A DNA stretch of 64,000 bases from Pseudoneurospora amorphoporcata (GCA_033297205.1 MU859170.1:23501-87500); one strand, 5' to 3'; counted from the first letter of the stretch, positions 20,461 to 32,378 are shown. Notes: generated by a model from the sequence alone, not told the origin. Program-made: numbers and translations.

Positions 20461-23400
20461 ATGGAGCCACTACCATTACCCACCAGTCTGGCCGAGGTGG
20501 AACAGGTAAGAGGACATATGATAAGTGAAGGGCGGGTTATGAACTAGGACACCCCGTAGAGAGACCACGAGGCTGACACAACTCACTTGTGCTGACAGTT
20601 GATTGTAGCTCTATATCAGCCGAATCCCCCTGAGACCGTCTCGCGTATCCAGGAGGTTCTTCAGAGGCTGCAAAAGTCCCCTGGGGGCTGGCAACTAGCC
20701 CAGAGTTTGATTGGAAACCCGAATGACAACATTAAATTCTATGCGGCCTTGACAATCATTGTCAAGCTTAACAAAGACAGGTACTCTCGCCATCCCACTC
20801 ATCTTCTCTATTAAGGCTTAAAGACTGACTGAGACTCGTTAAAGTGCCAACCTCACCGACGATGAGGCAAAAGAGCTGCTCCAAAATATCCTTGGTTGGA
20901 CAATAGCATCGTGCACCCAAGGTGTTGCTCCCTTTGTCATCAAAAAATTGTGCATTGCTCTCGTGACATTTTTCATCCACTTTTCTCAGCTATGGCCCAA
21001 CTGCCTTCGGCATTTCCTTTACAGCCTCGATCTCGGGCGGGCTACCCCTATTGAGGCATTGGACGACGCTCTGGACACCAATATCATTGTCAACAATCTC
21101 GAGATATCCAAACTCAAGGTCGCCATCTGGTTCGCGACCTCCCTTGTCGAAGAAGTCGGAAAGACGGATATGAACTCGATCAAGTATGTTCACGTACACG
21201 AGCGTCTCGTCCGTAATGCCCCCGACCTGGCTTCATTGTTAGCACGCGGATTCCTCCCATCAGACGACACCTACCAGGTCCAGGGCGAGTCGCTTGTCTG
21301 TTTCCAGGTAAGTCAACGAAGAATCTATCCAAGGACTAAATATCTCGAAGAACCGGTAACTGACAAACGAATAGGCTTGGATCCTCTATGCTCAACGACT
21401 GTCCTCCAACACCGATGTTCTAGTGATACATTTACGGGAACTTGTCAGCCCGGCTCTCAACTGCTTCGCCGTCGACGGCCTCTTCCAACCAGCCTCCGAA
21501 CTCTTCAGTGACGTACTCAGCAATTATTCGGGATTTTTCACAGAAGCACACTACGCGGCATTGGGCTCCCTGTTCGATAGCGAATGGTCGGCAGGGCACT
21601 ACGACAGAGTCGTTCACGGCGATCATGAGATCGAGGGCATTTCATTTGGCCTTCTCATGCTTGCGTATGGTGATGCCAAGGTCTCAGATCTCATGTGTAG
21701 CACAGACGAGCGGTCCCAGAGGTTCCTGGGGAGACTAGCTGGCCTTCTCGATGCTGATGGCTATCTGGTGGGCGAGGATTCGATATTCGTCCCTGCCCTG
21801 GAGTTCTGGGCCACGTTTGTCGAAACCATGATCGACAATATCTACTCAAAAGAGGAAGCAAACGTAAACGTCTGGCGCCCACACGCTGAACAACACCTCA
21901 AGAGCGTCGTATCGAACTGCTGGAGGAAGGCACAATGGCCCCCTGCAGAGACATTCGCCGAGTGGGATTCTAATGAGCGTGTCGGCTTCACGGATGCGAG
22001 AAAGGACATAGCTGATATGCTACAGTCTATCTTCACCCTCGAGAATCTCACGCTAGTCTCGTTTTTCTCTGGTCTTTTCCTCCAGGCCCTCTCTGTACAG
22101 TCGTGGGCTGAAGTTGAGGCATCAGCATTCTGTCTCGGATCTTTGTCCGACTGTATCACGGAAGACCCCCAATACGACGTGGAGTTAAGCAAGGTCTTTG
22201 CTTCACCCTTCTTCGATCTTCTTGGTCAGGCTCAAGGCCCGGTCCCGCTACGTCTGCGCCAGACGGGTCTTTTGCTCATTGAACGGTACTGTGAGTACTT
22301 TGAGCGACATTCCGAGTATCTCCCGCATGCGCTCAACCTGCTGTTTGCGGCTGTGGGCGATCCTGTTCTTGGTGGACCTTCTGCCAAATCCATCTCAACT
22401 CTCTGCTCATCGTGCCGCTGCATTCTCACGAGCGAAGCACCGGCATTTATCATGCACTACCAAACTATCCGTAGGAGACAAGTTCTCGACTCTCTGGCGG
22501 AGGAGCGTATCATCCTTGCCATCGCCTCCATTATTCAGGCCATTTCGGATTCGAACCAGAAGCTGACTGTCTTTGAGAACCTCTACTCGATCATCAAAGC
22601 AGACTGCGAGCGTGCTGTCCAGCTCAAACAGCAGCCCAGCATGTTGAACCTTTCCGACCCCAACTTCTTGCGCGGTGTCGAACAACCTGGCGACGTTCCT
22701 TCTGCCGATCAAGTCTCTCATCAACTCGCCGTCCGCGCTCTCCGGTCCCTTCAAAGCATGGCCAAGGGTATGCAGGATGTCAAGGAGCATGTGGTTGACA
22801 TTGATGCCGATCCTTCTTCCGCCAACCAAGACCCGAAACTTTCCGCTATCCAGTGCGATATCCTCAACGTCTTGGTCGAGATGCAGAGGACTTTCAACAA
22901 TAGCGGGGAGGTCGTGGAGATCATATGCGTCATCTTCCGAGCGGGGTTTTCTGAGACTGAGTCGGGCCCATTCGTGTTCCCTCCTGAAGTCGTGACAAAT
23001 TTCTTCAGTCAACAAAGATTCGAGACCCCTAGGCTGGGCACTTTGCTGAGCACGGCATGCTCTTTTGTCGGAAGCCTGTACCGAGGACCGAAGAACCTGG
23101 TTGCGTCCTTACTGGCTCAGTTACTACCTTGGGTAATCCAGATGCTTAGCAGTCTCCCTGAACCAGAAAGTGACACGGAAGTAGCACAGAACGGCATTTG
23201 CTTCGTGGATAAGATTATGACAAGGTATCCGGAGGTGGTATTTCAGATTCAGCCGTCACAGATGCTCGAGTACTTTTTTATGTTCTCGCTCAAGGTCCTA
23301 GATGGGAAGGAGCCGCTGCCCAAGACAGCGTCGGCAGAGTTCTGGGTATGTCTCCACGTGTCTCTTGATTCTCAAGTATGTGTTGTACTAAAATGAAAAT

Positions 23401-23830
23401 TAGAGTAACTTCATTACCCTCAAGTCCGAGTCCCCCGATCTCCAGGGAACCATCAACAATGCGATGGAACACCTCGGCCCGCTTATATCACAGACTCTCA
23501 TCCAAAATATCGGTGGAAACGCTGCGAGAAGCGAGCTCGACAAGCTGAGTGACCCTCTCAAGAAGCTTGTGGCGAGCCAGCTGCGTTCAAGGCAATGGCT
23601 CGAACAAGCGCTCTTCGACCAGAGTTTCCCCAGTCAGCAAGTGGGCAACGAAGAGAAATCTACTTTCCTCAAGAAGATCATCGGGTAAGTCTGCCATATA
23701 CATCACCGTTGGCTATATACAAGTTACTGACATGCGTTCACACAGACTGAGAGGAGCGAGGAATACCAACCAGGTGGTGAGGGAGTTCTGGCTGGCTTGC
23801 AGGGGTTCAAACTTTTCTTATGCTTCCTAG
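20461..23830 (+). CDS. KAP122: importin-13/Kap122 (Pdr6)-like karyopherin
   Basis: Importin-beta superfamily nuclear transport receptor. Six exons: 20461-20505, 20599-20780, 20845-21307, 21375-23345, 23404-23684, 23746-23830; 1008 residues, near the family's usual size. The importin-beta N-terminal segment is visible as RIQEVLQRLQKSPGGWQLA with NDNIKFYAALTIIVKL, as in importin-13/transportin-3 types. The remainder is an alpha-helical HEAT-repeat solenoid without sharp motifs, rich in Leu and Phe; the C-terminal pattern (LRGARNTNQVVREFWLACRG) is typical of importin-13/Mtr10/Kap122 relatives. Phases match at all five junctions; intron 2 uses an AAG acceptor. The Kap122 assignment rather than Mtr10 rests on overall pattern, so the exact ortholog is less certain than the family. 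Confidence 0.88.
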
Positions 23831-24486
23831 GCGTATGCAACGGATGTTTACGAGCCTTGGACCTTAATAAAGATTATGGATACTCTGGAGTTTTTGGAGC
23901 AACTTCCATGACTTTGCGTTGGTAATAAGTTGAATCCCTCCTGCCTGCGTGGGACAGTAACAACTTTCGAAAGCTTTGTTCGGACATGGTAGGCAACGTC
24001 GAAAGCTGAACTGGAACCAAGTCAGCAAAAAAACTGTAATTTTACTTAAGAAAGCTACTCGTGGTATAAATATTCTCTGCCCTATTCTCTTCATCATCAG
24101 GCACACATGGACCAAATCGATGTCCTTCATGTATATAATGGTAGGAACCGGGCTCAGAAGGGCTATTGTGTCTTGACTTGGTCCTAGCGTCACCTCCATA
24201 ACTAAATCTGCTAAGCCTAAGTTGCATCAGGTGTGGGCTGTTATTTGCCATACACAACCCTCTCTCTTTAGCCACAGTTCATCTCATCTCCAGTCGAGTT
24301 TCACCCAGACTGAATCCACTACGTCCCAGTGTAAGTCCAAATAAAGCCAGTCACCATGTGCTCACCAAAGCAAGCTGGTTGCTTTAGCACAGTTCTTGGG
24401 CGTTTAGTTGGTCACACAAAAGCTAACACGCACGGCAGGACATTGCGATTGGTCTTTGAGGTAACCAACCCTCTCACACAAACAGC
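23831..24486. other. spacer between karyopherin and MSW1 genes
   Basis: About 650 bp between two genes on the same strand. It should hold the karyopherin 3' untranslated region and the MSW1 promoter. No gene or repeat recognised. Confidence 0.5.
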
Positions 24487-25908
24487 ATGAAGTCCCTCAC
24501 CAGAGCCTCCGGCCTCCTGAGCCGGCAAGGCCTCACTTCCTTCACCACTACCAGAGCATCAACTCTCCAACAATGCTTATACTCTTCAACGACAACACCA
24601 ACGACCGCCAGAAAACCGCAAAGACAAGTGATCTTCTCCGGCATCCAGCCCACCGGCGTACCACACCTAGGCAACTACCTCGGCGCGCTTCAGCAATGGA
24701 AGCGCATGCAGGACAGCGCGGACCCGGAGACCACGGATCTCATCTTCTCCGTCGTTGACCTGCACGCCATCACGGTGCCGCAGCAGCGCGGCAACCTCAA
24801 GAAGTGGAAAAGAGAGATGCTCGCGGCATTGCTGGCAATCGGCTTGGATCCCAAGCGGTGCACGATTTTCTACCAGAGCATGGTGCCCGGACACTCGGAA
24901 TTGCAGTGGATTTTGAGTTGTACGGCTAGTACGGGGTATTTGAGTCGGATGACGCAGTGGAAGGTGAGTTATTCGGTGTGTGAGAGAGAGGGAGGGGTAG
25001 GGGGTGAACGCGAGACAGATGCTGATGATGATTATGTGTTGGGAAAATACAGAGTAAACTACAACTAGCAGACGACGCCAACATGCTAGACGACAAAGCC
25101 AAATCGTCTCTCAAGCACGGCTTGTTCTCTTACCCCATCCTCCAAGCGGCGGATATCCTCGTCCACAGGGCGACACATGTCCCCGTTGGCGAGGATCAGA
25201 GGCAGCATCTTGAGTTTGCAAGGGAGTGCGTGACCAACTTTAACCATGCGTATAAGGGCAAGGTATTGGTTGCCCCTGAGACGATTCTTTGTAAGTTTTA
25301 TGTTTCATTTTCCCCATGATCTCTTCCTCCGCGTATAACACCTCGAGCCTCGAATAACTGCTTCATCAACTAACACTGAACCAAAAACAGCCCCAACAAA
25401 ACGCGTAATGTCCCTTCAACTCCCCACCAAAAAAATGTCCAAATCCGACCCCGACCCCTCCTCCCGCATCCTTCTCACCGACACCCCCTCGGAGATTCAC
25501 AGCAAAATCCTGAAAGCACGTACCGACTCGTTGACCCCTTCCTTGGGCATCACCTTCGACCCTGTCCAACGCCCCGGCGTCTCCAACCTTCTGCAGCTTC
25601 TCAGCCATTTCGACTCCCAAAATCGTTCGGCGCAGGAGATCGCGGCGCAGATTAATGTTGAGGTTGGGAATCAGCTTGGGGGGGAAGGGGAGGAGAACCC
25701 TCTCAGAAAATTGAAGGAGAGGGTTAGTGAGGTGGTACAGAGGGAACTGAATCCCATTAGGGAGAGGTATTTGGAGCTGTTGGAGGGAGATGAGGGGAAG
25801 GAGGGAGGGTATTTGGATGAGGTTATCAGGGAGGGGGCGCGGAAGGCGAATGAGAGTGCGGAGAGGACGTTGAGTAGGGTTAGGAGGGCTGTGGAGCTGG
25901 GTGCTTGA
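24487..25908 (+). CDS. MSW1: mitochondrial tryptophanyl-tRNA synthetase
   Basis: Class I aminoacyl-tRNA synthetase charging mitochondrial tRNA-Trp. Three exons: 24487-24963, 25053-25290, 25391-25908; 410 residues, matching bacterial-type TrpRS plus a presequence. The first 40 or so residues are rich in Ser/Thr/Arg with no acid (MKSLTRASGLLSRQG...), a mitochondrial targeting signal. The HIGH-equivalent is HLGN at 60-63 in SGIQPTGVPHLGNYLGAL, and KMSKS lies at 253-257 in LPTKKMSKSDPD. Other family blocks: LIFSVVDLHAIT, YPILQAADILVHRATHVPVGEDQRQHLE. The C-terminal region after about residue 320 is Glu/Arg/Gly-rich. Intron ends are canonical and phases agree. Convergent with the uS10m gene. Confidence 0.95.
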
Positions 25909-26297
25909 GGGTTGAGGTCACCAAGAGTGGAGGATCGATGTTGTAAGATAGATTTCGGGCGACAAAAGCTGTATGTGATTTCTTGCAATCTGTGATGTGT
26001 ATTGCTTGGGAGTCTGGCCGTCGTTCTAGTCGTAGTTCCTCGCATCGATCTCCTCCACTGGCGAATTCCGTGTAGGCTTCTCTCGTGAGCACAGCACAGC
26101 ACAGCACAGGCATGGCCGTGTCTCCTGATCTGTACTATACATTTCTTTTGCTACAGTATCTATACACATAAAGGACGGGCCATATGCAGGAGACAAAGGG
26201 GGACAAACCTGACCGAAAGAGAGACAGACAACACCAAGAACAACCACCCAGGCTGAAAGGACTTCTTAAGACGGGACCAGTCGTTGCTGTATCCGCT
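25909..26297. other. convergent 3' intergenic region
   Basis: About 390 bp between the MSW1 and uS10m stop codons. A short GCACA-type repeat lies at 26089-26109. Presumed 3' untranslated sequence. Confidence 0.5.
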
Positions 26298-27484
26298 TTA
26301 GCGTCCACCAGAGATTCGAAGTCTCTCCTTGGCAAGGAAGTCCTCGAAGTTGCCAACACCCTTCATGTCGCTGACATGGCTGAGGTGCTCCCACCTGGTC
26401 TCCAGAAGCTTCTCCACCTCGCCCTTGCTCTCGTCCATAGCCTTGCTGACGTCTGTTTTGTTTGAGGTTCCTGGTTAGCATGCGTGTATCCCAGGAATAG
26501 TCCCCGTAGCGGAGCGAGAGTTATGTATAGAACGGATTTCCACGTACCAAGCTTGCTGAACTCCCAGACATTGGCCTTCATACCAATTCCGTAGTAGGCA
26601 TGCTTCTGCAAGAAGGCCAACCACAGCTGCACCGTCTCCGGGTGACCATCCTTGATCTGGATCAGCCTCCTGAGGGTGACACGCTCAAAGTTTTCCTGCG
26701 ATTTCTTGAAAATGAAATGCGACTTGGGCACGGTCCAGCGCTCGATCATGCGAGGGAGGGGGACGGGGCCGAAGGCGGGCAGGCCGAGGTAGTAGGCGGC
26801 GCGGAGGGCGAAGTCGCAGAAGAACTCGAGGTTGCGGATCGAGTAGGACCGGAGCTGGAGGTCGCACGAGGGAACGCCGTACTCGGCTTCGCGGCGAAGC
26901 GGCTGGAGATAGAGGGCCTCGAGCGAGCGGGGCATGCGGGACATGATCACCTCCTGCTCTTCGGGCTCCGCGGCGACGGTAGCGGTCTTGGCCTTGTTCT
27001 CGTTTTTTGGGGGCTGGGTGGTGCTAGCAGGATATGCCGGTCAGTCATTCTGCACCGTATGGGCTGGCTCGGCTATGCGACGATATATGGAGGGAGAAAG
27101 TGCGGGTATATGGGCGGGTTCTTCGACGGGCGGGCGGACGGGCTTCGCGGGAACGGCGACATTGTCGAGGAGGACGGGTTGCCGCAATAGTTACTAACCT
27201 CGCCTCAGAGGCGGCATCCGGACCTGTGGTCCTACGCAAGTGTTAGTTCGTGCCCATGAATACCAACGGATCACGAACAGCACTCTGGTCACTTACACCG
27301 AAGCATTGCGCCGGAGCTGGGGCAACGGCTGGAAGACGGCCTGGGCGGACCGGAGGGTTGCGAGAGGCTGCCGATTTCACGCGGATTAGACGACTATCCC
27401 GCCAGCACGCACATGCTACAAACGCATTGGGAGAATGCTTACCGCCCGTCCTTGAAGGGACCGTACCGCTGGCCTTAATATCAT
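26298..27484 (-). CDS. RSM10: mitochondrial small ribosomal subunit protein uS10m
   Basis: Mitochondrial ribosomal protein S10. Five exons: 27443-27484, 27297-27367, 27199-27231, 26548-27023, 26298-26452; 258 residues. The S10 domain (about residues 95-205) is clear: FGPVPLPRMIERWTVPKSHF, KKSQENFERVTLRRLIQI, and HPETVQLWLAFLQKHAYYGIGMKANVWEF. The first three exons (14, about 24 and 11 codons) encode an Arg/Ala/Leu-rich mitochondrial presequence; they were deduced from GT...CTAAC/CTAAT/CTGAC...AG signals and frame continuity, because they are too short for an ORF search. Exon 3 is only 33 nt. Exons 4-5 are certain; the first three are likely. Start ATG at 27484 is the first in a presequence-like frame (MILRPAVRSLQGRA). 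Confidence 0.9.
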
Positions 27485-28103
27485 GTTTGCTCTGGGTGGT
27501 CTGGGAGGTTGAACGTATACAAGTTGCCGTCGCGCGCGCGCGGATCAGCCGAGTTTTTAGCGCGGGTTATTGGGGTAGGTCAATCCGGGCTTCTTATCGA
27601 TAAGGAGCTTGTGACGCCCATTTCCATCTTAAACTACAAAAACATCACCATCACATCGCAGAGCGAACGAGGCAGAAAACTACGGGTCACTGGCAGCATT
27701 GAGAACAGCAGTTCGTTGTCACACATTGATTTGTTCGTCTTTTGGGCTTTTCAACGCACTGGCTTGTCAAACCGCGGCTATCTAAAGGAAATTTCTCTAT
27801 CCTTCCTGAAAAGTCCTGGCAATCTCTCAATGACTAGCAGAGGTGCCTTCTCAGATCGCCTCACGACAAGGGAAACTCTTTTGCAGTCGAACCGGAGCTC
27901 AAGACTGAAATGATACAATAAGATCCCAAACAATGTCGCCAGACATGTTACCAATCCTCTGTCGGGCGACCAGGGCCGAACGACGAGGAGCCGGAAGCGG
28001 CGTTAGATGTCGGTATCGCATCGTTGCTTGCTGCAACAGTCGTGTACACATGATGTTGTATGTGGTACGGTCGTGGGTGTGATTTGACCACGGGGCGTTC
28101 GGA
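27485..28103. other. spacer between uS10m and FCF2 genes
   Basis: About 620 bp between two minus-strand genes, holding the uS10m promoter and FCF2 3' untranslated region. A CG-alternating patch lies near 27528-27542. The 134-codon plus-strand frame here has no recognisable protein. Confidence 0.45.
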
Positions 28104-28946
28104 TCACTTGCGCTTTCTCCTGCCGTTGACGAGCCGCTTATAGAAGTTCTTGCCTCCGCTCTGCTTCTTCTCCTGGATGCCGTGGTACTTGTTCTTGTAC
28201 TTGTCACCAACCTCAGCACCAAGAACCTCCTCCACAATGGTCCGCTTCCTCTCCTTGCGGGTGAGGCGGCTGTCACGACCGTCAGTAGCACCAGCAATGA
28301 TAGTGCCAACTTGGGAGAACTCGGGCACAAAGTCCTTGCGACTATCCTTTTTGAAGTACTGTTTTCCCATGGCGACGACCTCACGCATTCTCAGAATTTG
28401 CAAGTCTCTCTTCAGCTGGGGGGTCAGATTCGTGCGGGGCATGTTAAACCAATCGGCGCCAGCGTCATTCTTGGGTCCCTATTGCTCTAGTCAGCACACT
28501 GATCCGCAAAGCTGTAAGGGAGTAACGGAAGAGAAGGAGTAGTTTCCAGTCAGAGTAACTATGAACATAAAGGAATCATTATGGTGCAGACGACGACCCC
28601 ATGACGGGGCGCCGAACTGCGTCATGAAAAAAATGGGATAGATTTTCATCATGGAAGGAAGTGTATGGCTACCGAGGACTGCCGAACGTACCTTGGTCTT
28701 TTCCTTGGACTGGGGCACCCGGACCGATAACTTCTTGGATTTGTTCTCCAACTTCGGCTTCGCCACCCTAGCAGGAGCGGCCGAGGGAGCCGCAACCACT
28801 ATGGGGGTTTGCGCTGCGGGTGCAACAGCAGCTTCTGTTTGGGGAGCCGCTACAGCATTGGAGCTGTCCGTCGCAAGGCGAGACTCGGCTTCACCAAGGA
28901 GTTTGTCGATCTCAGCATCGGACAAGCCGATTACGGAAGCCGCCAT
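28104..28946 (-). CDS. FCF2: rRNA-processing protein FCF2
   Basis: Nucleolar factor of early pre-rRNA cleavage (sites A0-A2 in yeast) needed for 18S rRNA, related to the C-terminal domain of DNTTIP2/TdIF2. Two exons, 28692-28946 and 28104-28478, 209 residues; the yeast protein is about 217. The conserved domain fills exon 2: DWFNMPRTNLTPQLKRDLQI, LRMREVVAMGKQYFKKD, PEFSQVGTIIAGATDGRDSRL, TRKERKRTIVEEVL and a basic C-terminus NGRRKRK. Exon 1 encodes an N-terminal segment, MAASVIGLSDAEIDKLLGEAE, then an Ala/Pro/Val-rich linker. Intron donor GTACGT and acceptor TAG agree in phase. Confidence 0.94.
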
Positions 28947-30216
28947 CTCGCTGATCGGGCAAATGCACAGTTTCGTTGACTGAAAGCTGTGGAAAAGCTG
29001 CTCAAGATTTGCAAGCGATTGGAGAGAGGGGAAGAGAAGGGAAGAAAATTCTAAGCTTCAAAATTGGGGACAAGAAAAGACACAATTTTGAGTGGAGACC
29101 GCAGAAAATGTCCAAGCGTCCCGATTGCAACCAAGGCTTGGCATTGCTTGTGCTGACTGTTGAACATTTTGATCACGTGATAGATCTGCACGAGCCAGGC
29201 CTCCAATGAGTTGGCAGTCCACAGCCCCGGGCCGATGGCTGGCCGTGCGTCATAGGGCGGAGAAATGAGGCTGGAGAGTGCCAGTTGTCAACGGTTGGGC
29301 TCGGGGCAGGCGCGGCCGCGACGTCGAGCAGGGAGCTGTCAGGTAAAAGGTACTAGCGCGCCACAGCTGCCAGCCGCTGCCTTTCGGAGTCTTTCCGCTG
29401 CACAGGACTGCGTGCAGTGATGCTGCGGCTGTCACTTTGGAGTTCCAGTTGTTGAAAGTCTTCAAAGGTTCACTGATGCCCAACTTTTTTTGGTTTCGAC
29501 CGAGTCTGACCGCTTTCACCAACAAACCATCATCGTAACCATCTTACTTATTTCCATCATCCGTCGCTTCACATCCTCCGACGTCTTTTGAGTACAGTCA
29601 TTTGCTTCACAGGTATGTGCTTATCTGCTACTAGTCTGTCCATCATCATCTTCATCCACCAGCTCCCGCGAATAGCATTTCCCAGCCTTTGGCTTCAAGT
29701 CAAAAGACGGACCTACACCCCATTCTCACCAATCATTTCACCCCTTCACCAACTGGAGCTCTTACCCGTGTGGCTCGTCCCCGAAGAGTCGACGAGAGGC
29801 GAGTCCGGAGCAGCGAGTCGTCCACTGGCATCAAACTCCACCCAATTGTTCCCCTCTCCCCAAACAAGGAGTCCCGCCAATCACTCTGACCAATCAAGCA
29901 AGCCTTCTGAGTGAGAGTCGGTTTTGCGATCATCATTCGTCGGTTCTGTCGCAAGTAAACAAAAGACCCCAAGGGGCTTGCCGACATCATAGATAGTTCT
30001 AAGCCCAACGCGCAGGGGCTAAATCTTCCTGGTTGAGAAAAACAGAGAGCTGCTTCGAAAAAGCGCGACCAATACGCGACTCCAGCAAGACATTGAAGCT
30101 CGATTTTGTTGTTATAGACGGAGGTTTATTGACCCAAGTCATTCAATACAGGCCAGCGATTTGCGACCAACTAGTCCCGTCTCCCCGCAGCTCGCCCAAC
30201 ATTGATACTATCCACC
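28947..30216. other. divergent promoter region, FCF2 / HAP5
   Basis: About 1.27 kb between divergent starts. The HAP5-proximal half carries several CCAAT boxes on the plus strand (listed separately). No convincing gene. Confidence 0.55.
29729..30073 (+). promoter_or_regulatory. cluster of CCAAT boxes upstream of HAP5
   Basis: Three CCAATCA heptamers on the plus strand at 29729-29735, 29877-29883 and 29890-29896, plus plain CCAAT at 29842-29846 and 30069-30073. The two central ones start 13 bp apart and lie about 330 bp before the HAP5 ATG. CCAATCA is the favoured core for the fungal CCAAT-binding complex, whose subunit this gene encodes. Autoregulation is inference; presence of the motifs is seen. 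Confidence 0.6.
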
Positions 30217-31322
30217 ATGGATCCCCAAAACCCGTCCTCGGCTGGGCATAACCAGCACCAACGCCAGCAGCCCGTCTACGACACAAGCCAAGGTGGCCAT
30301 TATGGTAAGTAGTCGTCATCCCAACGCTCCCTGTTAACGAACTCTTTACTCACCAAGATATGCAATATAGGTGCCAGTGCTGCGGTTAGTACTCATTCTT
30401 CACAAGAGAGCTTCTCAGTCCTATTACATCATAGCTCACAGTCTGACGCCTTTCACGTTTCTAGCTCTCCCAACAAGGCTTTGCACCCTCAGACCTTTAC
30501 ACGGGAACATGGGCCAATGTTCATCAGGGTCTCCAGGGCAACTACAAGGAAATCCTGACAGCTTATTGGCAACAAACCATCAACCACCTCGAGAATGATT
30601 CCCACGACTACAAGCTGCATCAGCTTCCCCTTGCGCGGATCAAGAAGGTAATGAAGGCCGACCCTGAAGTCAAGATGATCTCGGCCGAAGCACCTATCCT
30701 CTTCGCCAAGGGATGCGACATATTTATCACCGAGTTGACGATGCGCGCGTGGATCCATGCAGAGGAGAACAAGCGCCGCACCCTGCAGCGCAGCGACATT
30801 GCATCGGCCCTGTCCAAGTCCGACATGTTTGACTTCCTCATCGATATCGTCCCCAGGGAGGAAGCTTCCACACACGCGAAGCGCACGACAGGTCAGTCAG
30901 CCGCCGCCGCCGCGCAGGCTGCGCAAAACGCGGCCCAGCAAGCTCAGGGCATGCCGGGGGTTGCTGCGCCTAACCATGGCGGACAGCACCCCATGGCCGC
31001 TCCTGACTACACGCTAGGTGGCCATGCCATTCCCCCGGAGGCCGACTATCGTCAGCAGAACATGTACTCCGGTCAGGTACAGCCAGGTGCCCCGGCGGCG
31101 TATGGACAGCCTCAACCTCCCATGTATGACGTTGACGGCATGTACTACTCGACAATGCCTCCTCAGCAGGTACGTGGATATGGTTTTCGGTAATGATAAC
31201 TCTCGGCAAGCAAAATGCTAACCTGACCATAGAACGCCTAGGGGTCGCATTCTGGAGGAGATGAGATTGGAGAGTCGTCACAAACCCAAGAGCCGGGCCT
31301 GAGTGATGAATCACAGCAATAA
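30217..31322 (+). CDS. hapE: CCAAT-binding factor subunit HAP5/HapE (NF-YC)
   Basis: Histone-fold subunit that pairs with the NF-YB homolog (HAP3/HapC) and joins HAP2/HapB to bind CCAAT promoters. Four exons: 30217-30304, 30371-30384, 30465-31169, 31242-31322; 295 residues. The NF-YC core lies at about residues 68-140: HDYKLHQLPLARIKKVMKAD, VKMISAEAPILFAKGCDIFI, ELTMRAWIHAEENKRRTLQ, SDIASALSKSDMFDFLIDIV. The Asn/Glu-rich block before it (TYWQQTINHLEND-like) is also typical of the fungal subunit. The C-terminal half is Ala/Gln/Pro-rich. Exon 2 is a 14-nt micro-exon required to keep frame. The last intron offers two acceptors 9 nt apart; only the distal one (TAG ending 31241) gives the Asp/Glu/Ser tail ending in DESQQ. 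Confidence 0.94.
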
Positions 31323-32378
31323 GTCACACTGACATAGCTTTCACCTTGATCGCTTCTCTATCTTCATCACTTCTTTATCTTTATCCCTTAAGAATCAAAG
31401 ACTGCCGGTCGAACACTATACAATGGCGTGGCGCAAATACGGGTTTTTTCGTTTGTTTCAGGTTGCGTCCCATGGACGGAGGAGGGTGCTTGTATGGCTG
31501 GTCAGTCGGTCGGTCGGTATGTCATAAGGATGCTTATCATGTTTTCGTTTTTGCGCCATCTTGTTGTTGTTTGAGCGTCTCAAGTATGGACGTTTTTCCT
31601 GTTCAATATGGTATTCTAGTTTATGGTTCTGCTTCATTTCTAGCGCATTCTGAACAGCCAGTATAGTGATGAAATAATAAGATGTTGATTTTTTGTGTCC
31701 TCAAGAATGAGCATTTTTGTCATGCTATCGCTTGTGCCATTATGTGAAAGAACCAGCAAGAGTGTTTGGCCGTTGGGTGTGAGCTGGACTGGTTGCGCTG
31801 TTACAACACCACTCTCTTGCAAAACATGGGAAGGATAATCGAGGGACACGTCACTGACGTCAACCCTAAGTGTTGTTCAGTAGACTAGTAGAAATAATAA
31901 TTCAACGGATGTAACAATCGGACCTCGGAATGAAACAGCTGACAATATAAACAAAAAATCTAAAAGAATAACCGTAAACACTGTAACTAGAGAGCCTCTA
32001 CAAAACTATTCTTATTCTCTCTCAGCTTTGGGGTCTCATTCGATTACATTCCCCACTCTGCAAGAGAGTGGGCGGTGCGACAAAACGACCAGCTCAGAGA
32101 CTGATTCGCAGGAAATAGATAGTGTGATTAAACCTCTTATAACCGGAAGCATGATCCTAGATATGGGGTATATAGAGTTACAGATCAAATTTCAGAAGCA
32201 GAAATACAATATATTAGTGCTCGACCGAGACATCAACGCAAACCGAAGCGCGATCCGAAGTTAGCGAGCGGCGCAGCGGCTCGGCTCGTAGTAGTACTCT
32301 CGATTCCCAGAGTGAGCCTAAAGTAGCATATAGTTAGTATATAGACGGGCAGGGCTGAGGGAGAGTCCATCGTCCAAC
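31323..32378. other. convergent intergenic region with an AT-rich, possibly transposon-derived stretch
   Basis: About 1.06 kb between the HAP5 and SEC15 stop codons. From about 31870 to 32260 the sequence is AT-rich and unlike its neighbours, with an unrecognised 78-codon frame at 32028-32264. It might be an LTR or other repeat remnant, but I cannot match it to a family. Confidence 0.35.
31870..32310. repeat. possible AT-rich repeat or LTR remnant
   Basis: The segment differs in base composition from neighbouring sequence, has a 78-codon frame with no known relatives that I can name, and ends with a CG-rich GAGCGGCGCAGCGGCTC-like palindromic stretch near 32268-32284. No terminal repeats or duplicated target site were seen, so the transposon origin is a guess. 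Confidence 0.25.

Noticed and set aside
27509..27913. 134-codon plus-strand frame between uS10m and FCF2
   Set aside because: It starts at a non-ATG codon, has no recognisable protein and overlaps the uS10m promoter.
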